Shown here: in pieces, positions 11,619 through 23,079 of the stretch
Layout: the number at the start of each line of letters is the position of its first letter
Numbering within the stretch: position 1 is the stretch's first letter
NCBI GenBank assembly: GCA_037074765.1
Contig: JBAMDO010000251.1
Span: 1 to 64,000, forward strand
Direction: 5' to 3'
Source: Mansonella perstans
Taxonomy: Eukaryota; Nematoda; Chromadorea; Rhabditida; Onchocercidae
DNA length: 64,000 nt
Notes under the pieces: model-generated
The model's input: only the letters and a program-made list of their open reading frames with translations
Told to the model about the DNA's origin: nothing
Database searches by the model: none
Position numbers and translations under genes: made by a program

Positions 11619-14600
11619 TTTTTAATAATTAATTTAATGCTTATCTAAATTGTTTTATTTGGTCGAATTGCTTATTTGTAAATTGCATTATAATCATATT
11701 ACATTGAATATAATTTTAACGTAGTTTATATTTTATTAGCTGTTATTATTTGCTGTCAGTTTTATTTCACTTGTTTTTTTTTCTTCAGTTTTCATATTTC
11801 CAGTGATGAAATATTATTTTTAAAATAAATTTCTTCGGTGACAAATTTTCAGGGCCAGTTTTTCACTTTTGACCATACCTTTTTTTCATCGAAACCTCTA
11901 GGAAATTATTTGTTAATTTGAGATTGGAAATTTTTATCTCTTGTAAAATTAAACTATAATTTCATAAAAAACTTGTTGATTTTGTTCTTGTTGTCAATGA
12001 CAGTTATAAATTTACTCAACTTTTAAAAAAGAAAAAACTCGATAAATTGCTAACATTAGTACGTTTAATGTATCTCATGCAGTATAACTCAGGAAGTATT
12101 TTGAATAAATTTAAAAACAGAGAAGAAGATAAACAGAAAGGTAGAAAGAGAGAAAGAAAGAAAGAAAAATGCAGGATAAATTCTTTCAATTTTTTTTTTT
12201 TTTAAATGATTTCCAGCACTCTGCACTTTTGCTAATCCTTTTATCTCATTTAGTTTTGTCTTTCAAGTAACTTTTTTCTTTGCTCAGTATTTAATGTCTA
12301 CTTAATAATTTTATTGGAAATATAACTGAAATTAGAATGAATAAAATAACCTTTTATGGGAAAACTATTATTGGTCTTTTTTTCTTCATTAAAAATATTT
12401 CAATTTTTATTTCCGTGACATTTTCACACAAATTGCTGATTGATTATAATTTAAAATAATGATATTGCATTTTGTTTAAAGTTTTTGTAAATATTCGAAT
12501 TTAACTATTCAGAAATACATCTGTTTTTCCTTTTTTTTTTTTGTTACATAGATTTAATTTAACAAAATACAGCTATATACTTAGTGAATGATTTAAATTC
12601 AATTTTTAATTGGTAAAGTAAAAATAGCTAAAGAATGCAATTATGTAAGGATTACATACTATTCACTTTTTTTCAACTGTAATTGGTAATCAGTGAAAAA
12701 GTTAAAAGTTCACTTACTTCTTTCTTTTTTTTTTCACAGAATGAAATTATCAATGAGTGGAATTTGAAAAAATACAAATCTTAATGATTCTAGCAATTTT
12801 CCTGCCCAGAATTTCACAAATTGGAATCAAATTTCCATAATTTAAATTATAAAATTGAAGTGTTACAGTTTAGAATTGACAAATGAAAGTTTTGTTGTGA
12901 TTGAAATTGCTAAAATTTAGCATAAATTACAAATTACAATTTTATATGGGACAAGAATAAACTTTGCTAATGACGAAAAGCAAAAAGGAAACTTTTATAT
13001 AAATGACACTTATTGACACTATTACTTCTGAATCATTTAGCGACACAAAAATATTGTTACTTTCATTAAAAAAGCTATTGTTACAGTAGTACTGTTTACT
13101 TCCAAAATTTTACAAAGTAGCCTTTTAAATTTTATTTCTTGTCAAAATAATAATCAATAACAATATAATTAATAAATAAAACAAAATGACTAATAAATAA
13201 AACAAAATATTAATAAACAATATCAAATTAATAGTTAATTAGTTTTAAATATACAATTATTATCGCCATTAATAAGTCTTATTTTATTTGTGCTTGTATT
13301 TTATTTATTATTGAAGTAGTAAAGTATGTAACTGCTTAAATTGGATCATTCTTGCTAATATATTAGTCAATTAATTAATCAGTTAGTTATTTTATGTCTA
13401 ATATATTATATTTCCCAAAAAAAAAAGCCACAGTTTTTTCACACATATTAACGTACAAGTCAGCTCTTTTAATCATCAAAAAAAACGAAAATTCCAAGGA
13501 ATACTGTACTTTCTGGAATATAGTCTTTTTTTAGTCATAAAATAAGTAAAAAGGAAAACAGCAAAGTCAAAAAAAAAACATCAAATTTCTGGAATATTGT
13601 ATTTTCAACATAGTCTGAAATTATAACATATGAACAGAAATGAGTAAGTTTGTTTTAAATGAGTAAGTGATAAGTTTTAAAGATAATCAAATTAGAATTC
13701 AAGTGAATTTTGATTTTTCAATTGATATTGAAAAAAAAAAAAAAAAAAAAAACACTGAATTTTGATTACCTTAATTTTATAAAATAACAAGTAGAATACG
13801 ATGTGGAATATAATGTAGAATACAACGTAAATACACGTCAAATATTTTTATTCGTTCATGTTGTGTAATGATATTTGCAGTTGATTGCATTTTGCACATA
13901 ATGAAATGACATTATCAGAAATATAAACATTAGCATTAGTGTGTAGCATAAAATTTCATCAATTAAATTTAAAATAAACCACAAAATCATAAATTTAAAC
14001 TTCAAAACATTCAAAAATAAATTGAAAATTTTCATAATAAACTATAATGTACAACTGTTTAGCACAAAAAAAAAAGGAAAAAAAAATTTCAAAGACTTTA
14101 AAAATTGGTTTCGGAAAAATTCTTCTCTCTTTCTCTCTCTCTTTCAACTCTCTCCTTCATTTAACAAAAATATATTCATTATTAGAGAAATTTTTGCAGT
14201 AAGCAAGCGAAAAATTAACTATTTTTCAAATGATTCAAACGAAAAAAAAAAAAAAAAAAACAAAACAAAAGAGAAATCCATTTCTTATCATTTCAATGCT
14301 TTTTCTTTTTTTCTCCTTCTCTCTCTCTCTCTCTCTCTTTTCCTGTTATAAACATAAGAAACGCAGAAAAGCAGTAAATTTGAGGAAAAAAAAATTGAAA
14401 ATAAATTTGATGGATGATTTAAAGATTGCATGTTTTTATTTCTAAATTAGAATTTATATGAATTTTCCTTTTCAGTGTTTTTTGTTTTTTTTTTTAAATT
14501 TCAATTGTTAGAATGCTTCTTCTCTGTTTTAATATTCTTTTTTTCTTGTCATTTTCATTTTTTTTTCCAAAAAATTACAATTTTAATATGAAATATTTAA

Positions 14601-14859
14601 TAAAAAAGACTTTAAAAAAAGAAATAAATAATTTTTTCAATCAAAAGTTTCTTTAAAAAAAAAAAAAAAAAAAAAAAAGTTAGCATTAATTTCAATATCA
14701 TATGGAAATTATTTCTAAAAGATTCAAATTTTACATACGAGAAAAGTGAGACGAAAGGAAGAAGGAGGGGGAAAAAAATAGCATATGATATTGGAATTTA
14801 TTTCACAAATTTAAATTTTATACTTTAAAATTAAATGAAACAGAGAGAAAAAGAGGAGT

Positions 14860-14897
<38 letters not shown>

Positions 14898-15460
14898 GAA
14901 GCCAGGTAAATAGACTAGAAATAGGAAATAAGAGGAAAAAAATAAGAGAAAAAAAGAAAATGAAAGAATAGGACAGAAGAGAAAGATTAATGAGAGTTAA
15001 AGCAAGAATTTTTAGCCTATCCAAATTCTCAACCCAAATTCGAAAAATTTATATCAACGTTAATCATCTTCCATATATCATTTCATATCATATAACACAT
15101 AAAAAAAATATTTCCACGTAAAATTACAATGAAGCATTTTTTTTACAGTAATATTAAATTGCTAATTTATCATTTGTCGCATTTCAATTTCTAATTTAAT
15201 TCTGTCAATTTTTAATTTCCCATTTCATCGAAATTATGTCTGTTTATTTTTTTATTCAATTACTTTTATTTTGTTTTTTGCTTCTTTTTTGATTTTTTTT
15301 TTTAGATACATCCATTGTCATTTTATTTTTAATAGCAGTTATTTAGAAGAATAAATCATAATTTAGCTGTTATTTCATAATGTTCATAAATTGTATCGTT
15401 ATATTGTTATTATTATTACTAATATAATTATTCATCAATTAAGCCACTAATTAATTGATA
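11619..15460. other. Low-complexity AT-rich intergenic stretch, no gene seen
   Basis: About 3.8 kb of strongly AT-rich sequence. Its open frames are lysine/phenylalanine-rich products of A and T runs or of CT/AG microsatellites. It includes a GAAA run near 12140-12170, CT-rich blocks at about 14123-14155 and 14311-14342, and AG blocks at about 14840-14900. I found no splice-compatible coding series. The right end presumably holds the promoter of the stomatin-like gene. Confidence 0.6.
14311..14897. repeat. (CT)n and (AG)n tracts in opposite orientation
   Basis: A pure CT run of about 25 bp ends at about 14338. A matching AG run lies at about 14868-14892, roughly 530 bp downstream, so the two could pair as the arms of a large hairpin. 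A nearby shorter inverted match (TTCAATATCATATG at about 14690 and CATATGATATTGGAA at about 14783) lies between them. Confidence 0.7.
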
Positions 15461-18400
15461 ATGACGCATCGATTATCCTCATCATCAACAAAACTACCAC
15501 CATCATCACCATCACCATCATTACCACCACCATCACCACCACCACTGCCACCACCACCAACATCGTCGTCATCAGCATCAGCATCAGTATCATCAGTAAA
15601 ATTACAATCACGAGTGCAATCGCTATCACAATCATTATCATCATCAATTAAACGATTTAAATCACATAAGCAACAATTATTCCATGAATATAGATCGAAG
15701 GAAGCAAACAATCAATGGATGGAAGTAAGAAATTATTTCATTCCACACTTATATGTTATTTCTGATTTTCTAAATAATTAGATATTTTTTTTTCTTCTTA
15801 AAGAACTAATTTAATTGAAATTCTCCCACACTCTTTCTCTACCTTTCTATTCTGATTTTCTTCTTCTATAGACTAGAAGATATAACAACAAGGAATTTAG
15901 GTAAATTTTTCAAATAAATATTTTAAGTGAATATTTGTTTTTATTCCCTGAAATTTTTAATTAAAAAAAAAACGAAGGAATTTTAAAACAATTTCGAAAC
16001 CTTTTGTCAAGTTAAACAATATTAAGCCTAGTTAGTACTTGCAGCAGAGATGATCCAAGTAGGTGTGTTGTTCCAGGTTTGTAAGCAACTTTTTAACTTT
16101 TGCATGACGGCAGTTTAATGTATACTTTATATTTGACCATAGAACATTGAATGTACTACTACATGCATTTTTGTTTTCAGCAACATTAATAACACCCCCG
16201 TTGATATTATTTTTATATACCAAATCAATTTTATAGAGAGAAGGAAAAAAAAATTTAATTGATATTCCTAAAATTATTTTTCCAATTGGGTTAATTTTTT
16301 TCTTTCACAATAATAAAAAACGAAATTATGAAATTATTTAAATTTGCACATTTCTTTTATATTTTTTTTTAAAATTACTCTTAACGGGCTGCATGTTTTT
16401 TTTTTTCTTATATAAAATGTCAAATCAAAGCAATCAAAACATACAATTCAAAAAAAAAACAAAAACTTACAATTATTATCAGCAATCATTATTTAATCAT
16501 TATTTTAAGACAATTGTTATTATAACTATTTTGTAAAAAAAAAAATTGTTGTTTAATAAAATATTTAAAAAATTTTTTTTGTAAAATAAAATTTGCATAA
16601 AAAGGAAAAGTTTTATCATACTGGTTATTTCATCTTAACTTAAACAATAATTCAATATTATGCAAAAATTTCCTACGGGATTAAATGCTTATTTGTTTGT
16701 TTTCGATAAAATATCGAAAAGTTTTATGAAATTTCCACGAATTACAAATTGCTAAGTAGTTGAGAAAGTAATTTGAAACGTTTTCGTTTTTATAGTACTA
16801 GTTTTTCATTTTTACTCAAATAATAATTTAATATCGCGTAGAAATTTCCCACGGGACGTCATGTTTATTTCTTCGTTTTTGATAAAATATTGAAATCGCC
16901 AAACTTCTTGCTTAATTTCTGCTAACATGCAACTGAAATTCCAATAGTTAAAAAAAATCCGAAGGATTAAAACTAAATCAGCAATAAATACTTTTAACAA
17001 ACTGAAACAATTTCATATCCTGCTCTTAAATCTATTAATTGTACTAATTAATTAATTAAGCATATGTTAGTTCAGCAGTAGTTTATTTCAGCTTGATAAT
17101 ATTTAACATTTTGTTTATATTTTTTCCGAAATTTATCGAAGATAAATGAAAATTTATTTAAATATAATATGTGTCAATTTTCATCAATTTTTATTAGGCT
17201 TAATCAAAAAAGTTTCGAATTTTTTAGATTAATCACGAACAAAAATTCTGCAATATTTAATTAGCTGATAAAACTAATCAAGAAATTTTGCTATTACCTA
17301 ATTTTTATTTGCCGAAACGGTCAATTTTTGCTTCAGTAGTATTTTACAATAATTAATGCGTTGATTAGTCCGACGAAAAAAAAATATATATATATGTCTA
17401 AATCGAAATATATTCAAAGAAAAAAATCATAATAATATGTTATAGGCATAATAATATTTGAACCTAGTTCAGGATGTGATCGAAGAGTTACCAACTCGAG
17501 CACGATCACAAAGCTGGCTTATTCGTACTCGTCATTTACTTGATGAAAGAAAGGTATGTTGATTTAATATTTGTATGAAATAAAAAATTCGTCGAAATTG
17601 ATTAAAATTGTAAAATGGAAACGACCATTCGAAAAATTTCACTACAATTACAAAATAAATAAAAAAAGAAGAACATACATATGGTAAAAGTAAATTAAAT
17701 GCATTAAAGTGAACAATGTTATAAAAATGTTTCAAATTTAAAAAATAGCAAATAATTTGGATAATTTTGTAAATTTTCAATGATGTATTTAATTTTTTTC
17801 AAAGCATTCTATTTTTACATATAAATATTAAATTTGTGGAAAAACATCTGCAATTTTTACATTGTTAAACATTTTTTGTTCTTTATTTTTTGTTTTACTG
17901 ATGTTTCTATGTATAAACATATCATCCAGACAAGTTTGAAAAATGAAAAAGTTCACTAAGTGGAAAACAGACTTCATTTTAAAGCATGACCAACAGTAAA
18001 AAAAATGCACCATTATAGTCTTTTGTTAAATACGCAGAAAATAATGAATCATTTGTTTATGAGATTAAAATATGCAAAGATGAATCAACAAGAACAATTA
18101 TAACAATAACAATAATCAACTATCAGATGATACTTGAAAGTTTAATCAATTGGCCACTTTTGTTATATCTTGTCCACCATGATTAATTTTAACTTTTCAA
18201 TCTCCGCCAATCATTATCGTTAATTTCGGCAGATTTATGACGAAAAATACTTTAACAATTATCAAAAAAAATAAGAAATTAAATTCATCTTGAAAGATTC
18301 ATCGAATCTGCAAAATACGAATCACTGCTGTGCGTGAAATAATAAAACTTTTTCCTATTTTGATCAATAAAATTATATTAAGCGTAATTGGAATAATTTG

Positions 18401-20314
18401 AAATTCGTGATTACAGAAGTGTAATTACTTTTGCACAATTAATTATACACATTTATAAGTACGTTGTACTGTTATTATTCGTTAACAAACAGAAAAACAA
18501 TTTAGCATGCGTATTCGAACAATTGTATCGGTTGTACCCGATCGATACAACTCGGTTCAATATTTAAAATGTTAGATCAAATTTTTTTCTAATGTAAGAT
18601 TCAATTTTAGTAATGCTTTTGAGCAAAATGATTTCATTTCATATTATCATTAAAATGAGATAATTTCAGGAAAAAACGCCTTTCATATCATCATGCCTTT
18701 ATGTACTTTCAGTGATACTCGTTGTGATCACTTTTCCATTTTGTTTACCATTTTGTTTTAAAATTATCAGGTATGCATTTTTAAATTAAAGTATAATTTA
18801 AATTGATGAAGATTATAACTTGAATATGAGTCGAAAAATACTTGCTGTTATGATTGCTTCTCGATTAATGCAAAAATTTGTCAAATACCATCAAATGTGA
18901 ATATTTTTTTTAAAATTATTCCTTTATCAGTTTTTGATAGTTTCAATTTTAAATTACAGAGAATATGAGCGAGCAGTTGTTATGAGACTTGGACGACTTA
19001 TCAGTGGTGGAACCAAAGGACCGGGATTATTTTTTGTCATGCCTTGCATTGATACATTTCATGTTGTATGAATTACTTTTTTTAAAATTTCAATTTAAAA
19101 GAGTATCTTTCAGAATTTAACTCTATAAATTTTATTTTTAAATTGCAGAAAATTTTTCAGCAAAATTTTTAATAATAATTTGTGATTATTTTTATTTCCA
19201 ATTTATCCTTATTGTGTTGTTTATAAAAAATTTGAATTGCAGGTGGATTTACGAGTTTTATCATTTGATGTGCCGCCACAAGTACTTCTTAGTCGTGATT
19301 CAGTAACGGTGTCCGTTGAGGCAGTAATTTATTTCCGGGTCATTAATCCTGTAATATCTGTAACAAATGTAAACGATGCACAATTTAGTACGAAACTTTT
19401 GGCGCAAACAACACTTCGCAATGTGCTTGGTACCCGAACGCTCAGTGAAATGCTTAGCGAACGTGATAATATAGCCAATGTTATTAATTGTTGATATTAA
19501 TTTAAAAAAAAAGAACTTTTCAAACTTTTAGAATGATTTGTTTGCCTTTCGTCAAATTTACTCCATTTACACATGGAAGTAAAACTTTTCGATTTTTCTC
19601 TGTTAAATTTATTTCGAATTAAATTAGTTTTACTAATTGTTAATTTTAAGATTTTCTTGTCTCCAAAAAAAAAAAGTAAAGCAATTATTTTTAATCCAGT
19701 AATCTGAATTTAATCAAATGTTCTAGGTAATTGAGAAAGTTTTGGAAAAAGGAACTGCACCATGGGGTGTTCAGGTACAACATGTTGAAATTAAAGATAT
19801 CCGTTTACCACATCAATTAATGCGATCAATGGCTGCGGAAGCTGGAGCAGCTCGTGATGCTCGTTCACTTGTCATCCTTGCTGATGGTGAACGTCAAGCA
19901 GCTTGGCTAGTTTTATCGTCTTGGCTAATTTCTCAACTAAATATTTCTTTTTTCCAATTACTAAATTAAATATTTCTTTTTTTTTTTGTTGACTAATTTC
20001 ACACTAATTTGTTATCCTGTAAGCTTAATTCAGTAAAAATTCTTATTTTTCTCCCTAATGCAATCAAAATTTTAACTAAAAAGGAAAAAAACCATAGTTT
20101 TTCATTAATTTAAATTAATTACGACATTTTTAGGTCATTAGCTGAAGCTGCATCAAAAATTGGTTCAAGTAGTGTATCATTGCAACTTCGTTACTTGCAA
20201 ACTTTAACAAATATTGCATCGGAACATAATTCTACCATTGTTGTTCCAATACCTATGGAAATTGTAAGATACTGCATCAGAAAATGGGGTAAATACACAA
20301 CCAAAAGTTCCTGA
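15461..20314 (+). CDS. MEC-2/stomatin-like protein (prohibitin/SPFH domain)
   Basis: Integral monotopic membrane scaffold that in this family binds cholesterol-rich membrane and modulates DEG/ENaC or other channels. Nine exons join in phase: 15461-15724, 15872-15900, 16045-16076, 17468-17553, 18670-18770, 18960-19065, 19243-19479, 19727-19905 and 20134-20314, giving 404 residues. The N-terminus is a Ser/Pro-rich low-complexity arm from TCA/CCA triplets. A hydrophobic hairpin follows (about residues 143-168, with LPFCFKIIREYERAV including the family proline and cysteine). The SPFH domain contains MRLGRLISGGTKGPGLFF, VDLRVLSFDVPPQ, LSRDSVTVSVEAVIYF, then the coiled RSMAAEAGAARDA stretch, and ends with LQLRYLQTL..NSTIVVPIPMEI. 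The C-tail after this is only about 14 residues. The eighth exon keeps family spacing only if a GC donor (19906) is used. UNC-1 or STO paralogues cannot be separated from MEC-2 by eye, so no symbol is given. Confidence 0.9.
16643..16895. repeat. Diverged 77-bp tandem duplication in stomatin intron
   Basis: Copies at about 16643-16719 and 16818-16895 (period about 175 bp) share the order AATAAT..AAAAATTTCC.ACGGGA..GATAAAATAT.GAAA with scattered changes. The pair lies in intron 3 of the stomatin-like gene. Confidence 0.65.
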
Positions 20315-21619
20315 TTTTTAATTCTATTTTTTAAATTTTTTGAATGTTTGAAAGCAAAAAAAAAGGAAAAAATTGTGAAATTTCTAAAAATGTTAAATCT
20401 TTTAAGCTAATTTTAAAAACAAGCTATATTTTCTGTTCATTTCTTAATTTGATTTAAAAATAAAATTTAAAATAAATGTTAATTTTATACTTTGAAAATA
20501 GAGCGACCACGACAATTTAACATTTATTCATTTCATTGTTATTATTTTACTGTTTTACCTGCCAAATCTAATTATTAAATGTATTTATTTCTTTCTGTTG
20601 TATATGATGGTCCATAAATTAACTAATTAAAATGACACATTTGTGGTGGAGCAGACTGTTGAATCTGTTATGTTTATTTGAGCGCATAATTAGCGAACAG
20701 TAATGAAGACGAAGTCGATCAGTTCGGTTGTTGACAGTTTCGTTATAGTTTGGGAAAAACTCGGAGATTGATTGTAAAAGTAGAGATAAAACTGATGGAT
20801 TCAATCTCATGTCAGTAATTAACTCCATTCTTTTTGCGTTGACACTGATAATCGATTATGATAGATATAGTTTTAGACGATTGGTAGTAGACTGATAGTA
20901 AAACGGTGATAGTAGATCGATCGGCAAAGCATAAATAATCATAATGATTTGAAATCAAATTACTCCAATTTTTTAACACATATAATTTTTCTTTCTCTAT
21001 ATGTTCAATTTGGAAGATTAATTAAATAAAAATTGAAAAGTAAAATAAAAACTAAACAAGAAATTAAATAAAAATTTATTGTAGTAATAAGATAACATTT
21101 GGCAACCGGAGTAAAAAAAATGAGGCAAAGAGGCCAGTAATAAATTGTATTCAAATTAATACCTTTAAAATTTTTGAATTAAATGACAGCCGTCATAGTT
21201 TGACTTCGTGAACAGAGATTTGAGTGGGATCTTATCCTTGTTTGGCGGAGACTCGTTTAAGACTAAGAAGACCAATAAAGGATAGGTAATTACGTTTCCA
21301 TGGGAAGGTTTGCGTGTAGGCGATATATGGATTTTTACGAAGTCTATTTCTCCTCAATATTGATTCTATGGGTAATCTCAAAAAGAGGAATCGATGCCAT
21401 GGTAATCTTATGCAGGTTCATTCTGGGGACCCTGCATAGCTCAACGCGTTCTCGGCAGTATGGCTTCAAGGCTGATGACGGTTGCCTGATGAAAGACCTT
21501 CTCATTTGTTACATGATCTATGCAATAAATGTTGAGGATTGAGTGGAGGCTGCGCTGATGGAAACGTTCGAGGAGGTGCAGGTGGTGATGGTGGGTGAGC
21601 TGTTGTTTTGCTCAAAACT
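20315..21619. other. Intergenic stretch, right end probably transposon-derived
   Basis: From 20315 to about 21170 I see nothing coding. From about 21180 the base composition becomes more balanced, as in the endonuclease fragment to the right. The minus strand has broken open pieces that could be the downstream part of the same non-LTR element, but I cannot place a reverse-transcriptase motif. Confidence 0.4.
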
Positions 21620-22480
21620 CTAGCAGTTTAGAACAAAGATACATATAGGTTGTCTTCAGTCTGTTTTTCTGGTGAAAGATTGTGTTCGTGATGGTGAGCT
21701 GCTCCTTCGCACAAAACTGTAGTAGGGGATTGTCTTTGTCAGCGTAATTTTTAACGCCATGCTTACCTAGGACACTTCCCGATCTGCAAAGTCACGATTT
21801 AGTGGTTGAAGTCGTCAAAGACTAAAAAAACAATTTCCTCGTTTGAAAGAACCTTTTGGGTTGGTCAGTGTAAGGGGTAAAGAAACGACATATTGCTTAT
21901 TCTGAAGTGGAAGGCATAAGGAAATGATGCGATCAGAATGTTCTGTTGGCAAATCGTCAAGTTTGAATGCGATGAGTTTTTGACCGTAAAGCCAACTCAT
22001 AAGAGATGGCGTTCAGTTTTGGATTTGCTAGACCAATAGAGTGTTAACTGACACCAAGTTTCTTGAAACTGCCTTCCTTGTGAAGACAAACTTCGCGAGC
22101 GGCAATGCCACTGTTAAGTGACGGTTCTTGGGCAATTAGAGCGGAACGACGTTCTGAAGCTCACTGTCTGCTGTGTCAAGCGGAGTTCTGACATCCCAAC
22201 TTTTGTTAATTTGAAAACACCTTTGGAGGCCTTTGATTCATTTTCTGTGTTTGTTCACAAACAGAAGATCTCATTTTTTCTACACTTCTCTCCATTTGGA
22301 GCAAGCACTGCCATCTTCAGCTCAATCTCGAGCAACCAAAGTTTGAATCGTCTGTATACAGAGTTGGGTCTGCAGCTTCCAGTGGATCTTATCATCTGCC
22401 TGTCGTTACAGGGTTTTTCAAGATGAACTGAGTTACATTCTTGTGCGGAATTAGCCCCATTCTGTACTGCAGAGATTCAT
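21620..22480 (-). mobile_element. Decayed non-LTR retrotransposon, AP-endonuclease domain remnant
   Basis: Read on the minus strand in alternating frames, the segment matches the endonuclease domain of LINE elements. There is a block ending KLDDLPTEHSDRIISLCLPL, then LTLTNPKG, then DDFNH (the place of the GDFNA motif), then KHGVKNYADKDNPLLQFCA followed by EQLTITNTIFHQKNRLKTT, which in the family is followed by a WMHPRSKHWHLLDYV-type block. Several stops and frameshifts break it, and the catalytic GDFNAR motif is eroded. The element would cut target DNA and prime reverse transcription when intact; this copy is dead. Clade (CR1/jockey versus RTE) is not decided. Confidence 0.75.
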
Positions 22481-22562
22481 CTGCGAGGGTCTAGCGAATT
22501 TGAACAGTGACCGCTTAAGTTGTAGATTTGAGTTAGAGTACGCTTCTGTTAGACGAACCTTC

Positions 22563-23062
22563 ACGTCGGAAATCGAAGCAAATTTTTCTTCCAATTTTAA
22601 TTGAAGATCCATAATTTTTCTGATATGTTGGATATAATTGTGTAGCATACGGTAAGTGATAATGTTTCAATTCTTTCTCACGCTTCAAATCATCACATCT
22701 ATGTAATAAACAAAACACCTATTGCAACGATTAAGGCTATGCTTCTAATTTGCTAGCATGTAATTCTTTCTCTGTGTATTCCATAAGAGTACAATCTTTG
22801 TCTAAGACTATATTGTAGATCCTTTGCATAACTCTAAAGGCCCAAATCCTTCCTTATCTACTAAAAGAGTTGGACTCAACTATCCAGTTCTGTTTCCAAA
22901 TGCAGCGATATCCTGACGCTTCACCACTGCTCTACACACTCTACACACCCAGAAATCAACGACCACCGGAGTAGACGACTCCATTTTAATCACTCATTTA
23001 TAAAAAACCTTCAATTTAATAAGGGTAATCTTTAATTTCGTCAAAAAGTCATCCCAACAACA
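22563..23062 (+). mobile_element. Left LTR-like direct repeat (BEL/Pao-type)
   Basis: About 500 bp aligns collinearly with 33335-33858, which sits directly after a BEL/Pao integrase end. Shared landmarks are TCGGAAATCGAAGCAAAT at the left, CTATTGCAACGATTAA, ATGTAATTCTTT, GTAGATCCTTTGCATAA.TCTAAAGG, CCAGTTCTGTTTCCAAA.GCAGCGATATCC, AATCAACGACCA.C.GAGTA and a right end in ..AACA. Divergence by eye is about a fifth to a quarter. It is called an LTR because of this match; I see no integrase or polypurine tract on its left side, so it could be the 5' LTR of the same element or a solo LTR. Confidence 0.6.
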
Positions 23063-23079
23063 ATACATATTACTGTGAG

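Noticed and set aside
14022..14445. Two overlapping lysine/phenylalanine/leucine-rich open frames
   Set aside because: They consist of A-runs, T-runs and a CT microsatellite translated into KKKK and SLSLSL strings; no splice context or domain.
15447..15711. Minus-strand open frames with Met/Val or Asp/Gly repeats
   Set aside because: They are the reverse-strand translation of the triplet repeat in exon 1 of the stomatin-like gene, which has a phase-consistent nine-exon model on the plus strand.
22118..22426. Plus-strand 102-residue open frame
   Set aside because: It is antisense to the retrotransposon endonuclease remnant, which gives the better explanation for the balanced base composition here.
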